A stretch of 35,540 nucleotides of DNA. It comes from Saccharofermentans sp. GTDB taxonomy: Bacteria; Bacillota; Clostridia; Saccharofermentanales; Saccharofermentanaceae. The notes under the pieces are model-generated. The model searched no databases, was not told where the DNA came from, and worked only from the letters and a program-made list of their open reading frames with translations. Below, one piece after another: positions 1 through 8,142 of the stretch. Made by a program: the position numbers and the translations under genes. The stretch spans positions 1-35,540 of the forward strand of contig JAKSRC010000016.1 in assembly GCA_024403855.1 (NCBI GenBank). Direction: 5' to 3'. How positions within the stretch are numbered: position 1 is the first letter of the stretch; every line of letters begins with the position of its first letter.

Positions 1-209
1 GCTGTATAACTGCGTAATTTTGAGAATTCGTGTCTACTTTTTGTTGACTAGTGCACATTTCATACACTTTTTTGAAATTCTTTCGAACCGCCCTTCACAC
101 ACGCTCGAAAAAACACTCCCGCACGAAAACCGCTCCGTCCTCTCGAAGAGATCTTCCCCCGCACGTAAACTACTCCGCGTGGCCACCAGCCCCCAAGAAC
201 ACACCCAAT

Positions 210-238
210 AAAAAACGGGGCGCCATTACAGCGTCCCG
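210..238 (-). terminator. Intrinsic terminator of the NSS symporter gene
   Basis: On the minus strand an 8-position stem (CGGGACGC / GCGCCCCG, one mismatch) with a 7-nt loop is followed by a run of T. It sits 26 bases beyond the symporter stop codon. The rest of bases 1-209 shows no gene or recognisable element. Confidence 0.75.
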
Positions 239-263
239 CTTCAAGTAAACATTTATAAAGGAA

Positions 264-1802
264 TTATGACTCCTTGAAGTCTTCCCATGTTCTCTGATCT
301 TCTTCGTAGCCCTTTGAGGACTTGATCTTAACGATGATCTTTACGATGATGCCGGAGCAGAGGATGAGGGCGACAACGCACCAGCCGAAGATGATGTTGG
401 CCTTAAGTGAGTAACCGTCTGCTGCACCGTAGATACCACCTGCCTTGATGAGGTTTACAAGGTTCCATACGAAGAGTCCGATGAGGATTGCAGGTGAGAT
501 AACCTTAATGGACGGGATGAACCACCATGAAGGCATCTTGAATTTGTTGGTGTTGCGGTTGAGCTCGTCAAGGATCTTGGATGTCTTGAAGAACCAGCCT
601 GCTGCGATCATCTCGAGGATGCCGGTGATGATCAATGTGTAACTGTTGATGAAGTAGTCAACGATGTCGAGGATAGCAAGGCCGGCACCTGTTACATAGA
701 TGATGCTGATAACACCTTCGATAAGGCAGATTGTAAGTGTTGTCTTCTTCTTGTTGAGGTGGAACTTATCAGATACTGCAGTTGAGATGCCTTCGATGAT
801 TGAGAAGAGCGAATCGATTGCGAGTGTGATAAGGCAGAAGTAGAAGATGAACGCGAAAATCGTGTTGAATACAGGGCTGTCGGAAATCTTTACGATTGCC
901 TGAGGGTAGATGATAAATGCTGTAGCGATTCCTGAAGCAGACATATTGTCGAGCATGCCTGTGCCGGCCATCGTTGTGAACATTACGATGCCTGCGAGAA
1001 CGCTGATGAACATGTCGGAGAAGGCAATTATGATTGTGTCAGTAACGATGTTGGACTTCTTATCAAGGAATGAACCGTAAGCGAACATGATCGCCATAGA
1101 TGTCGAAAGTGAGTAGAAAACCTGACCCATCGCATCGACCCAGATGTTGGAATCCTTCATGGCATTCCAGTCAGGAACGAAAAGCTTAGAAAGACCAGCC
1201 ATTGCGCCGGGCATCATGACACCTCTGATTGCCATAACGAGAAGGCAAAGGACAGGAAGAGATACTGTGAACTTAACAACTTTGCCGACTGTGGTCGTGC
1301 CGTTACGGATGCAGAGATAGCAAAGAATCCAGGCGGCGATGAGGCAGCCTACAACAGGCCATGCGATTGTAGTAAAGCCGCTTGTCGTACCGGTGGTCTT
1401 GATCGTCTCCATCCAGAGTTTGCTCGCACCTTCCGGATTGCCGGTAAGGCCTCCGAACTTGTAACTGATTACGAACATGAGGATAACCCACGCGAAAACT
1501 GCCGCGTAGTAGATTGAGATGCCGATACCGTTCGATACGGCGATCCAGCCGATAGCCTCAGTTTTCTTATTCAAAGCTCTCATGGAGCCGGGAGCGCCAA
1601 GTCTTGTGTATCTTGCGACGGAGACTTCCATCATGAGAAGCGGGATGCCGATAATGAGCATCGCAATAAGATAAACGAAGAGAAAAGCACCGCCGCCGTA
1701 TTTAGAAGCAAGTCCCGGAAATCTCCAGGCGTTTCCCAAGCCTACAGCAGAGCCGATAGCTGCCATAATGAAAGCAGATCTAGATGACCATTTTTCGCGC
1801 AT
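264..1802 (-). CDS. Sodium-dependent transporter, NSS/SNF family
   Basis: This 512-residue integral membrane protein belongs to the neurotransmitter:sodium symporter family (LeuT/MhsT type), which imports amino acids or related solutes with Na+. The family's unwound first helix is visible near residues 17-29 (GSAVGLGNAWRFP), followed by GGGAFLFVYL and GIPLLMMEVSVARY in the second helix. About 11-12 hydrophobic segments follow, which is normal for bacterial members. The start is preceded by GGAGG (TTGGAGGATATATT before ATG). It is a single-gene unit with its own promoter at 1832-1860 and its own terminator. The substrate cannot be read from the sequence; tryptophan, tyrosine or other amino acids are possible. 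Confidence 0.95.
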   Translation of the reverse strand: MREKWSSRSAFIMAAIGSAVGLGNAWRFPGLASKYGGGAFLFVYLIAMLIIGIPLLMMEVSVARYTRLGAPGSMRALNKKTEAIGWIAVSNGIGISIYYAAVFAWVILMFVISYKFGGLTGNPEGASKLWMETIKTTGTTSGFTTIAWPVVGCLIAAWILCYLCIRNGTTTVGKVVKFTVSLPVLCLLVMAIRGVMMPGAMAGLSKLFVPDWNAMKDSNIWVDAMGQVFYSLSTSMAIMFAYGSFLDKKSNIVTDTIIIAFSDMFISVLAGIVMFTTMAGTGMLDNMSASGIATAFIIYPQAIVKISDSPVFNTIFAFIFYFCLITLAIDSLFSIIEGISTAVSDKFHLNKKKTTLTICLIEGVISIIYVTGAGLAILDIVDYFINSYTLIITGILEMIAAGWFFKTSKILDELNRNTNKFKMPSWWFIPSIKVISPAILIGLFVWNLVNLIKAGGIYGAADGYSLKANIIFGWCVVALILCSGIIVKIIVKIKSSKGYEEDQRTWEDFKES

Positions 1803-1831
1803 ATAATATATCCTCCAAAGTATTCATTAAT

Positions 1832-1860
1832 ACTTTACTTGTCGCATATACACAAGTCAA
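1832..1860 (-). promoter_or_regulatory. Promoter of the NSS symporter
   Basis: On the minus strand, TTGACT (1860-1855), a 17-nt spacer and TAAAGT (1837-1832) form a sigma-A type promoter. It lies 30 bases upstream of the symporter start. A short dyad GTATT-CATT-AATAC overlaps the probable transcription start. Confidence 0.6.
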
Positions 1861-1919
1861 ACACAATTCTGTACAATCTCCACAAAAGGTGTTCTAAATT
1901 AATATATAAGAAGATGTAG

Positions 1920-1925
1920 TATAAT
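1920..1925 (+). promoter_or_regulatory. -10 box of the lipoprotein gene
   Basis: A perfect TATAAT lies 30 bases before the lipoprotein ATG, with the GGAGG ribosome site between them. No convincing -35 hexamer is present at the usual distance. Confidence 0.5.
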
Positions 1926-1955
1926 TCTCTCAATTTCGGATAGGAGGATAAATTT

Positions 1956-2822
1956 ATGAAAAAGATTAAAGCTTTGGCAGTTGTACTTACAGTATCCATG
2001 CTTGCTGTTATGTTTGCCGGATGTGCAAATAAGTCCGGAATCTCAAGTGAAGCATTCATCAAGGCTTGCGAAAAGATGAAGTTAGAGCAGATCGAATTCG
2101 ACGACGATCCTGATGCAGATGATATCGCTGATGGTGTCTATGCTGTAGCAGATGAGGATTTCCTTGAAGATGATCCTTACATCGTTGAGGATTTCTTAGA
2201 TGATCTCCATCTCGCTGATGTTATCGACATTGACGATGTTAAGTCTTTCGCTGTTGCTCTTAAGTGCACAGATATAAGAGAAGCGCGTGGCGTAATCAGC
2301 AGTCCTGAAGGCATTGCAGATCTTGAGTTTGATGGCGCTTTCGCTATGCAGATGACACTTACCAAGGAAGGCTATGCAAAGGACATCTTTGATGCTTTTG
2401 GTGATTTGCTCGACTTAGCTGACATCGATATCAAAGATTTCTCAAAGCAGGAATATTCCGCATCCAAGAAGGACGGCTTCTTCAGATTCCATATTGATGT
2501 CGCAGCTCTCATTGAGATCCTTATGGATAATGACGACCTTATGGATCTTGTTGAATCTTATGAGCAGATGACAGGCAAGGATCTTGAAGATATCCTTGGC
2601 GATATTACCGGTGATATTGCAATCACAGTTGAAGTTACAGGCAAGAATATTTTCGTTCTTGCAGGTGGTTCTCTCAACTGCAAGCCTGACACACTGAACA
2701 GCTTTGCTAAGGCTTTCGGCGTTGCAAAGAATCCTGCAACAATCCCTATGAACAAGGATCTCGTTGAGGATGCTATTGATAACAATCTCGACAAGGTTGA
2801 TACAGGCGTAATCGATTTCTAA
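1956..2822 (+). CDS. Secreted lipoprotein of unknown function
   Basis: This is a 288-residue protein with a type II signal peptide: MKKIK, a hydrophobic stretch, then a lipobox (MFAGC) with the lipidated Cys at residue 23. The mature part is very acidic (Asp-rich around residues 45-90) and lacks transmembrane segments, so it should be anchored on the outer face of the membrane. I do not recognise a family. The ribosome site AGGAGG lies 9 bases before the ATG. It has its own -10 box and a strong terminator after the stop, so it is probably a single-gene transcript. The acidic, repeated 'DDP' and 'DID' segments could bind cations, but this is a guess. Confidence 0.9.
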   Translation: MKKIKALAVVLTVSMLAVMFAGCANKSGISSEAFIKACEKMKLEQIEFDDDPDADDIADGVYAVADEDFLEDDPYIVEDFLDDLHLADVIDIDDVKSFAVALKCTDIREARGVISSPEGIADLEFDGAFAMQMTLTKEGYAKDIFDAFGDLLDLADIDIKDFSKQEYSASKKDGFFRFHIDVAALIEILMDNDDLMDLVESYEQMTGKDLEDILGDITGDIAITVEVTGKNIFVLAGGSLNCKPDTLNSFAKAFGVAKNPATIPMNKDLVEDAIDNNLDKVDTGVIDF

Positions 2823-2848
2823 TCTCGCGCTAACAACTTGATCATCAC

Positions 2849-2878
2849 AAAGGCTGCACTTCGGTGCGGCCTTTTTTT
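2849..2878 (+). terminator. UUCG-capped intrinsic terminator
   Basis: The stem GGCTGCAC / GTGCGGCC (one wobble) has a TTCG tetraloop and is followed by seven T. It ends the lipoprotein transcript. The following gene's -10 box begins within two bases of the T-run. Confidence 0.9.
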
Positions 2879-2879
2879 G

Positions 2880-2885
2880 TATAAT
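2880..2885 (+). promoter_or_regulatory. -10 box of the CmpB-like pair
   Basis: TATAAT overlaps the ATG at 2884 and follows the terminator T-run directly. Transcription from here would start near 2892, downstream of that ATG. This argues against ATG 2884 and for the TTG start at 2917. The -35 region is poor. Confidence 0.5.
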
Positions 2886-2916
2886 GATTTCCAGGAAATA
2901 CAGTGAGGTTATTGTT

Positions 2917-3444
2917 TTGACCAGGAAACGCCCGGCACAAATTGTCACATTGCTCATGATGATCTTCACAATTGCAGGCATCATCGGCTTCATCTACGAG
3001 ACAATCTGCGGTTACATCAACGAGGGTTACTTCTTCAAGCGTGGCACGACATTCGGTCCGTGGATTCCGATTTACGGCATCGGCGCACTCCTGATCCTGG
3101 CCCTCACCTTCAAAGTCAGGAAAAAGCCCCTTATAGTTTTCCTGATTGCCACTGTCGCCTGTGGGCTTTTGGAACTCGTAAGCGGATATATTTTCGACAG
3201 ATTCTTCCACATGAGACTTTGGGATTACACCGGCGTCATCTGGAACTGGGGCAATATCAACGGCTATATCTGCCTGAGATCCGTCCTCACGTGGGGCGTT
3301 TTCGGAATGATCCTGATGTACGGCATCCTGCCACCGCTCGAAAAGTTCCAGAAGAAGAATAAAACGGCATTTAACATTGTTACTATCGCTCTATTCGGGC
3401 TATTTCTGCTCGACATAGTGTTAAGCTATACTGTAAGGAAATGA
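2917..3444 (+). CDS. CmpB-like membrane protein, first of a tandem pair (TTG start)
   Basis: This 175-residue, five-to-six-helix membrane protein resembles the 'putative ABC-transporter type IV' family (PF06541, CmpB). The family hallmark is a conserved FGPWIPIYG segment and a later LWDY...WNWGNINGYICLRS segment. The function is unknown; despite the family name, no ATPase is nearby. The longest frame begins with ATG at 2884, but I prefer TTG at 2917. GTGAGG precedes it by 8 bases, the -10 box overlaps the ATG, and with TTG the protein aligns residue for residue with the next gene (LLMMIF at residues 12-17 against LLAMIF at 12-17). The two genes are 13 bases apart and likely cotranscribed. Confidence 0.85.
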   Translation: MTRKRPAQIVTLLMMIFTIAGIIGFIYETICGYINEGYFFKRGTTFGPWIPIYGIGALLILALTFKVRKKPLIVFLIATVACGLLELVSGYIFDRFFHMRLWDYTGVIWNWGNINGYICLRSVLTWGVFGMILMYGILPPLEKFQKKNKTAFNIVTIALFGLFLLDIVLSYTVRK

Positions 3445-3457
3445 AGGAGAACCGCTC

Positions 3458-3994
3458 ATGAACAAAGACTATCTTAAGCAACGAATCCCGCTTCTGGCGA
3501 TGATCTTCTGGTTTGGTGGAGTCTTCGGCTTCATCTACGAAGAGATTTTCTACCGTTTCGATCTTGGCGAATGGGTCAAGCGTGGCACAACATTCGGTCC
3601 CTGGATTCCGATTTACGCTTTCGGCGGACTTTTGATCCTTGCCATCACTTTCAAGGTCAAGAAAAATCCTTTCCTCGTTTTCCTTCTTGCAACAGTAGCA
3701 TCCGGCGTACTTGAATATGCAACCGGCTGGGCTCTCCTTCAGTTCTTCAACACAAGACTCTGGGACTACAACAACGAGATCCTTAACTGGGGCAACATCA
3801 ACGGTTTCATCTGCTTAAGATCGATCCTTTTCTTCGGCGTATCAGGCGTGTTCCTCAGATTCATACTTGTACCGATTTTCGAGAAGCTCGAAAAGAAGTT
3901 GCCCAAAAAACTCTGGCTCTGCCTCTGCTTCGTTCCGGCAGCAGCTTTCGTCATCGACATCATCGCAAGCCTTATTTTCAAGGCTGTTAAATAA
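3458..3994 (+). CDS. CmpB-like membrane protein, second of a tandem pair
   Basis: This is a 178-residue paralog of the preceding gene, sharing KRGTTFGPWIPIY near residue 50 and the LWDY / NWGNING / CLRSI signature. About five to six membrane segments are seen. The ribosome site GAAGGAG lies before the ATG. The high identity in the core and the direct tandem order indicate local duplication. The pair could form a heteromeric membrane complex, but no partner in the window suggests a substrate. Same family call (PF06541-like) and the same uncertainty about function. Confidence 0.9.
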   Translation: MNKDYLKQRIPLLAMIFWFGGVFGFIYEEIFYRFDLGEWVKRGTTFGPWIPIYAFGGLLILAITFKVKKNPFLVFLLATVASGVLEYATGWALLQFFNTRLWDYNNEILNWGNINGFICLRSILFFGVSGVFLRFILVPIFEKLEKKLPKKLWLCLCFVPAAAFVIDIIASLIFKAVK

Positions 3995-4020
3995 ACCGAT
4001 TTACAAGCAAGGGGGTTAAT

Positions 4021-5004
4021 ATGGCAACAACAAAAATCGATATCTGGGAAAACGGCGAATATGCCTATCCTTTGGCATTTGAATTTTCACCGAACCTGAG
4101 ACCTTATCTTTTAGACGATGGCAAAGTTCATCCATGTATGCTGGTTCTTCCCGGCGGCGGTTATGCAGTCGTCGTTCCGCCCGAAGGCGAGCTCGTTGCC
4201 AAGAGATTCAATGAGCTTGGCTACAACTGCTTTGTAATGACCTATACGACCAACCAGCTTATGCGCAAGCCCGTTATGGAACAGGCAATGCACGATCTTG
4301 CCAGAGCGATCAGATTTGTAAGAAAGAACGCATCTGAATATAACGTCGACGCTGATAAAATCTGCATCTGCGGTTTCTCAGCTGCCGGCCACGTCTGCGC
4401 CTCAGTATGCGATTACTGGAGCGAGATTTCAGACGAGAATCCTTCTTATAAGGACATCTCCTGCCGCCCTGACGCAGCTGTCCTCTCCTACCCTGTAATC
4501 ACATCAGGTGAGTATGCACATCAGGATTCGTTCCGCTTCCTTTTGGGTGCTGACATCTACGAAAGAACTGACGATGAAGCTAAGGCTCTTTTGAACCGTT
4601 ACTCGCTCGAAAAGAACGTCAAATCAGACAACCCGCCCTGCTTCATCTGGCAGACAGAAGCTGACAATCTTGTGCCAGTCGAGAACAGTTATCTCTACGC
4701 CGATGCGTGCAAAAAAGCCGGTGTCAAATATGAGCACATAACCTTCCCGAATGGCCCTCACGGACTCTCAATCCCGACTGATGAATGGGCAAGAGGAATG
4801 CACGGCGAGCCCTACACAGCTGAGCAGAGTTTTGCACTCGTAAAAGCAATTAAGGAAGGCGTTATCGAAGCACCTGAAAATGGCGCAGAGAGCCTTTTGG
4901 ACTACCTGAAGCCCTGGCCTTACGATCCGAATTTTGAAGGCTTCCCGGAAGTTTGCGTATGGCCTGACCTTGCTGATAACTTCATTAGAAAAGTATTTGC
5001 TTAA
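4021..5004 (+). CDS. Alpha/beta hydrolase, acetyl-esterase / xylan-esterase type
   Basis: This 327-residue protein lacks a signal peptide, so it is cytoplasmic. The oxyanion-hole segment LPGGGY (43-48) and the nucleophile elbow GFSAAG (Ser120) fit the serine-esterase family that includes bacterial acetyl esterases and acetyl-xylan esterases (BD-FAE-like). Asp in TEADNLVP and His in GPHGLS complete the expected triad. It would remove acetyl groups from imported xylo-oligosaccharides or related esters. Context supports carbohydrate work: an AraC regulator and a GH16 enzyme follow, and a GH115 glucuronidase lies further on. The ribosome site AGGGGG precedes the ATG. It is convergent with the AraC gene, only 6 bases away. 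Confidence 0.9.
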   Translation: MATTKIDIWENGEYAYPLAFEFSPNLRPYLLDDGKVHPCMLVLPGGGYAVVVPPEGELVAKRFNELGYNCFVMTYTTNQLMRKPVMEQAMHDLARAIRFVRKNASEYNVDADKICICGFSAAGHVCASVCDYWSEISDENPSYKDISCRPDAAVLSYPVITSGEYAHQDSFRFLLGADIYERTDDEAKALLNRYSLEKNVKSDNPPCFIWQTEADNLVPVENSYLYADACKKAGVKYEHITFPNGPHGLSIPTDEWARGMHGEPYTAEQSFALVKAIKEGVIEAPENGAESLLDYLKPWPYDPNFEGFPEVCVWPDLADNFIRKVFA

Positions 5005-5010
5005 GGTTCA

Positions 5011-5751
5011 TCACATATTGATATTGCGATTGCGTTTTCTGTATTCCTTTGGAGTCAGACCGCAATCTTTTTTTAGTACATTCGTGAAGTAACTCTGGCT
5101 GGGAAATGCCAGGGATGCCGATATCTCGGCTATCGAATATTCGGATGAAGCGAGCATTGCCTTTGCCGTCTCGAGCTTTTTGCCAAGGATGTATTCGCTT
5201 ACTGAATAGCCCGTCTCTTTCTTGAACAGGCGCGAAAAATAAGGCGCCGACAGATTTGTTACGTCGGCCAATGTATCAAGCGTGATCCTGGTATGAAGAT
5301 GGTCGTAAATATAGTCGATTGCTTTCCTTACTGCCTTGCTCGTAACTGCACTCTTCTGAAGATTCTGCATCTGTTCTGTGTAGTGAAGACACATGTCGTT
5401 ATGAATCTCGGTAATCTCTTCAGGCGTCGCCGCTTCGTCGCAGAGACGGATGTAGTAGTCACTGAGAGAATAGGCTTCCGCCTGTGACAGACCGCCTGAT
5501 ATACAGAATCTGGCTACCATCGCTGTCGTAATCGTCATGTGGTACTTGAGATTTTGCAAAGAATCGTTCGAAAGGATTCCCAGTCCTTTCTTCGAACTGA
5601 ATGGCTCATTTAACAGTGAGCGGACTTTGCGCAGATTGCCGGAACGGATAGTCTCATAGAAATCCATCTCGGGTGCCAGGGGCGCTCTGAAGAACTCATA
5701 TTCGCGGTGGAGGAATTCCTGATAGGATATTTTCTTGCGCTTTGGGGGCAT
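5011..5751 (-). CDS. AraC-family transcriptional regulator
   Basis: This 246-residue protein has a C-terminal AraC/XylS DNA-binding domain of about 100 residues with two helix-turn-helix units: ITLDTLADVTNLSAPYFSRLFK, then YSIAEISASLAF...YFTNVLKK, ending LTPKEYRKR. The N-terminal sensing part is not recognised. I use ATG at 5751 (MPPKRKK), which has AAGGAGG eight bases upstream. An ATG at 5820 is excluded because the extended -10 box (TGCTATAAT, 5811-5803) lies downstream of it. It is divergent from the GH16 gene and convergent with the esterase, so it most likely controls one or both in response to a sugar. That role is inferred from position. Confidence 0.92.
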   Translation of the reverse strand: MPPKRKKISYQEFLHREYEFFRAPLAPEMDFYETIRSGNLRKVRSLLNEPFSSKKGLGILSNDSLQNLKYHMTITTAMVARFCISGGLSQAEAYSLSDYYIRLCDEAATPEEITEIHNDMCLHYTEQMQNLQKSAVTSKAVRKAIDYIYDHLHTRITLDTLADVTNLSAPYFSRLFKKETGYSVSEYILGKKLETAKAMLASSEYSIAEISASLAFPSQSYFTNVLKKDCGLTPKEYRKRNRNINM

Positions 5752-5802
5752 ATCCCGAACCTCCTTGTAAAATGCATTGTTGGAGAATATGTCTTTTCGA
5801 GC

Positions 5803-5811
5803 ATTATAGCA
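5803..5811 (-). promoter_or_regulatory. Extended -10 promoter of the AraC gene
   Basis: On the minus strand TGCTATAAT is an extended -10 element (TGnTATAAT). Such promoters need no strong -35, and none is seen. Its position decides the AraC start at 5751. Confidence 0.6.
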
Positions 5812-5905
5812 TGAAAACATAAATATTAGTTATGAAAAAGCAATAACCAAAACCCTAAAGTTGTTATTTTGAGGACAGATTGGATATTTTCAACAGGAGG
5901 CATCT

Positions 5906-7267
5906 ATGAAGAGCAAAATTATCGTTAGTACGATTCTCGCAATCTCAATGCTTCTCCCTCTCGCTTCATGCACCGGGAAGACAGCAAAGAAGACTGAGAC
6001 ACCGTCGATCGAAGGCTACAATCTCCTCTGGAGCGATGAGTTTGACGGCACTACGCTCGATGAGACCAAGTGGAACCGTGAGACACACGAACCCGGCTGG
6101 ACCAACAACGAGCTTCAGGAATATACGAAGTCCGATGACAACATTTTCGTCAAGGACGGACACCTCGTTCTGAAGGCACTCAAGACTGAGAAGAACGGCA
6201 AGCCTTACTACACTTCCGGAAAGGTTCAGGGTTGGAACAAGACTCAGTTCACATACGGCAAGGTCGTCGTTTCTGCAAAGGTACCTGAAGGTCAGGGCTT
6301 GTGGCCTGCTATCTGGATGATGCCTAACCAGGAATCCAAGTACGGTCAGTGGCCTAAGTGCGGCGAGATCGACATCATGGAATCTTTGGGCAACGATACA
6401 ACCACTTCATATTCAACAATTCACTACGGTGAGCCTCACGCTGAGCAGCAGGGCACGATCGTTAAGACAGGCGATGAGTCCTTCTCTGCAAAGTTCCACG
6501 AATATTCTGTCGAGTGGGAACCCGGCGAGATGCGCTTCTACACAGACGGCGAACTCGTCCTCACCTGTAACGACTGGTTCACTGCTGAAGAGGGCATGGA
6601 CGACAAGCCTTATCCGGCACCCTTCAACCAGCCTTTCTATGTTCAGCTCAATCTCGCAGTAGGCGGCAACTGGCCCGGCAATCCTGATGCTTCAACAGAT
6701 TTCGACAAGGCTGAATTCCAGGTAGATTACGTTCGTGTTTACCAGAAGGATGCTTACGATACAAACGTAACCAAGCCCCCGATGTCATTCAGAGACGCTC
6801 TTCCTGACGGCAACTTCATCCGCAACGGAGATTTCTCTGTAGCGGAGAATCTTGATGACGATACAGACTGGAAGTTCCTCCTTTTCAACGGTGGCGAAGG
6901 TCAGGCTGAGATCAAGAACGGCGAGATCGTAATCACAACCGACAAGTGCGGTACAGAGGAATATTCAGTCCAGCTCGTTCACCCGGATCTTCCGATGCTG
7001 AAGGGCCACAAATATAAAGTATCTTTCGATATCAAGGCTGACGAAGCTCGAAAATGTATCGTCGCAGTTACCGCGCCTAATGCAGGCTGGATAAGATATC
7101 TTAAGGACACAACAATCGATCTTGAGACTGAGTGGAAGACCTTCACTTTCGAATTCGAGATGAAAGACAAGGACGACAACAACGGCAGACTTGAGTTCAA
7201 TATGGGTAAGCGCGGCGGCACTGCTACGATCCATATCACGAATGCAAGAGTCGAAGAGATCGGCTAA
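5906..7267 (+). CDS. Secreted GH16 endo-beta-glucanase lipoprotein with C-terminal CBM
   Basis: This is a 453-residue lipoprotein (lipobox PLASC, Cys22). The GH16 catalytic domain spans about 35-280, starting with LLWSDEFDGTTLD. The family active-site motif is EIDIME at 154-159: Glu154 nucleophile, Asp156 assistant, Glu159 acid/base. The extra residue between Asp and Glu is the beta-bulge form typical of laminarinase, lichenase and agarase type enzymes. Residues about 300-453 look like a CBM4/9-type beta-sandwich (NFIRNGDFSVAENL at its start). It should hydrolyse beta-1,3 or beta-1,3/1,4 glucan at the cell surface. AGGAGG lies 7 bases before the ATG. It is divergent from an AraC regulator and followed by its own terminator. 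Confidence 0.95.
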   Translation: MKSKIIVSTILAISMLLPLASCTGKTAKKTETPSIEGYNLLWSDEFDGTTLDETKWNRETHEPGWTNNELQEYTKSDDNIFVKDGHLVLKALKTEKNGKPYYTSGKVQGWNKTQFTYGKVVVSAKVPEGQGLWPAIWMMPNQESKYGQWPKCGEIDIMESLGNDTTTSYSTIHYGEPHAEQQGTIVKTGDESFSAKFHEYSVEWEPGEMRFYTDGELVLTCNDWFTAEEGMDDKPYPAPFNQPFYVQLNLAVGGNWPGNPDASTDFDKAEFQVDYVRVYQKDAYDTNVTKPPMSFRDALPDGNFIRNGDFSVAENLDDDTDWKFLLFNGGEGQAEIKNGEIVITTDKCGTEEYSVQLVHPDLPMLKGHKYKVSFDIKADEARKCIVAVTAPNAGWIRYLKDTTIDLETEWKTFTFEFEMKDKDDNNGRLEFNMGKRGGTATIHITNARVEEIG

Positions 7268-7341
7268 AACACGAAGACTGGTGGTAGCTGTGTTTTATAT
7301 ATAGCCACTTGTTCACGGCACCGCTTTTCTGATATTTAAGG

Positions 7342-7383
7342 GAGCTATGAAAAGACCTAAGGTTTTTTCGTAGCTCTTTTTTT
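7342..7383 (+). terminator. Intrinsic terminator of the GH16 gene
   Basis: The stem GAGCTATGAAAA / TTTTCGTAGCTC (one wobble) is followed by seven T. It lies 75 bases after the GH16 stop codon. Confidence 0.85.
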
Positions 7384-7413
7384 AACAGGAGTCTGCCTTA
7401 ATTACGCGATTTC

Positions 7414-7430
7414 AAAAATGGTCAGCAATT
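7414..7430 (+). repeat. Direct repeat copy 1 (17 bases)
   Basis: AAAAATGGTCAGCAATT occurs here and again, identical, at 7584-7600. The two copies flank the palindromes at 7451-7549. The 486-base stretch 7268-7753 holds no gene I can support; it contains the GH16 terminator, these repeats and a promoter. Confidence 0.8.
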
Positions 7431-7450
7431 CTCTTTGTACTAACTATGCC

Positions 7451-7500
7451 TTTCACGTAGGATTCACGAAAATCGCGATTTTCGTGAACGTAGCGTGAAA
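7451..7500. repeat. Perfect 26-bp palindrome within a 50-bp dyad
   Basis: Bases 7463-7488 read identically on both strands; the arms begin TTCACGAAAATCG. Outer arms TTTCACG (7451-7457) and CGTGAAA (7494-7500) extend the symmetry across 5-base gaps on each side. There is no T-run on either side, so it is not a typical terminator. It may be a protein-binding site or a cruciform. Confidence 0.85.
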
Positions 7501-7523
7501 ATCAGACTAAAGTGTACGATTTA

Positions 7524-7549
7524 TTCACGAAATTAGCGTTTTTCGTGAA
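7524..7549. repeat. Second, degenerate copy of the 26-bp palindrome
   Basis: The arms TTCACGAAA and TTTTTCGTGAA match the preceding palindrome, while the centre (TTAGCG) has diverged. The spacing from the first copy is 61 bases start to start. Confidence 0.75.
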
Positions 7550-7583
7550 TTTTCCGTATCGGCGCGTGCTTTTCGCATGCTTG

Positions 7584-7600
7584 AAAAATGGTCAGCAATT
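7584..7600 (+). repeat. Direct repeat copy 2 (17 bases)
   Basis: Identical to 7414-7430, at a distance of 170 bases. See the first copy. Confidence 0.8.
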
Positions 7601-7687
7601 GCAAACTTTAAAACCTTTTAAGTTAGATATTTCGCGACATCTTTTAATTGGAACAATTTCTCACTATGTCCATTTGCTCATTTCTGT

Positions 7688-7718
7688 TATAAAATATTTT
7701 GCGGTCAGTGATGGCCGC
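7688..7718 (+). promoter_or_regulatory. -10 box and 5'-end hairpin of the small membrane protein gene
   Basis: TATAAA at 7688-7693 would start a transcript near 7700. That transcript would begin with the hairpin GCGGTCA-GTGA-TGGCCGC (7 bp, GNRA-type loop). A hairpin at the extreme 5' end often stabilises mRNA; that role is inferred. Confidence 0.45.
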
Positions 7719-7753
7719 TTCATTCTATTGGGGAATAGGTCGATGGGGAGTTT

Positions 7754-8095
7754 ATGAACGAAGAGAAGAAAACTGAATTATCACTTATATTAAGCGGCAT
7801 CTCTACAGGTGTTTCCGTAATGGCTTTCATCGGCAACCCTCTCGTCTTGTGGTACTGGTTGATCGCCGTACTTGAAAGAAGTGCCAAGTTCAACACCTCG
7901 TGTGTAGTTATGCTCATTTGCTGTGCGGTTGGCGCTGTCGGAAGTCTTGCAGCTTCAATCGTTGCAAAGGTCTTAAGCAAAAAGCTCAGATGGCCTGTCG
8001 CAAATATCATTTTTATAAGCGTTCTCCTGGTAGTGCAGGGCCTTATCACATGGGGCTTCATGGCGCTCATTATTTTCGCGACATCTGATATCTAA
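7754..8095 (+). CDS. Small membrane protein of unknown function
   Basis: This is a 113-residue protein with three predicted membrane helices (about residues 10-38, 48-72 and 82-108), a charged N-terminus (MNEEKKTE) and no signal cleavage site. I do not recognise a family. GGGGAG lies 6 bases before the ATG, and a -10 box plus 5' hairpin lie upstream. It ends 47 bases before the convergent HELIH lipoprotein gene; no clear terminator lies between. Confidence 0.85.
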   Translation: MNEEKKTELSLILSGISTGVSVMAFIGNPLVLWYWLIAVLERSAKFNTSCVVMLICCAVGAVGSLAASIVAKVLSKKLRWPVANIIFISVLLVVQGLITWGFMALIIFATSDI

Positions 8096-8142
8096 GTAGA
8101 GCAACAATCTCAGAACAATAGAATTCTGCTTGTACGGGGGGC

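Noticed and set aside
1..209. Small frames at the window start
   Set aside because: Two overlapping short frames have no ribosome site and no family resemblance; they also read into the symporter terminator.
2442..2993. Long minus-strand open frame of 183 codons
   Set aside because: It lies opposite the lipoprotein and its terminator, has no ribosome site, and its composition is that of an antisense shadow.
7512..7757. 81-codon plus-strand frame in the repeat-rich gap
   Set aside because: It crosses palindromes, a repeat and a promoter, and no ribosome site precedes it.
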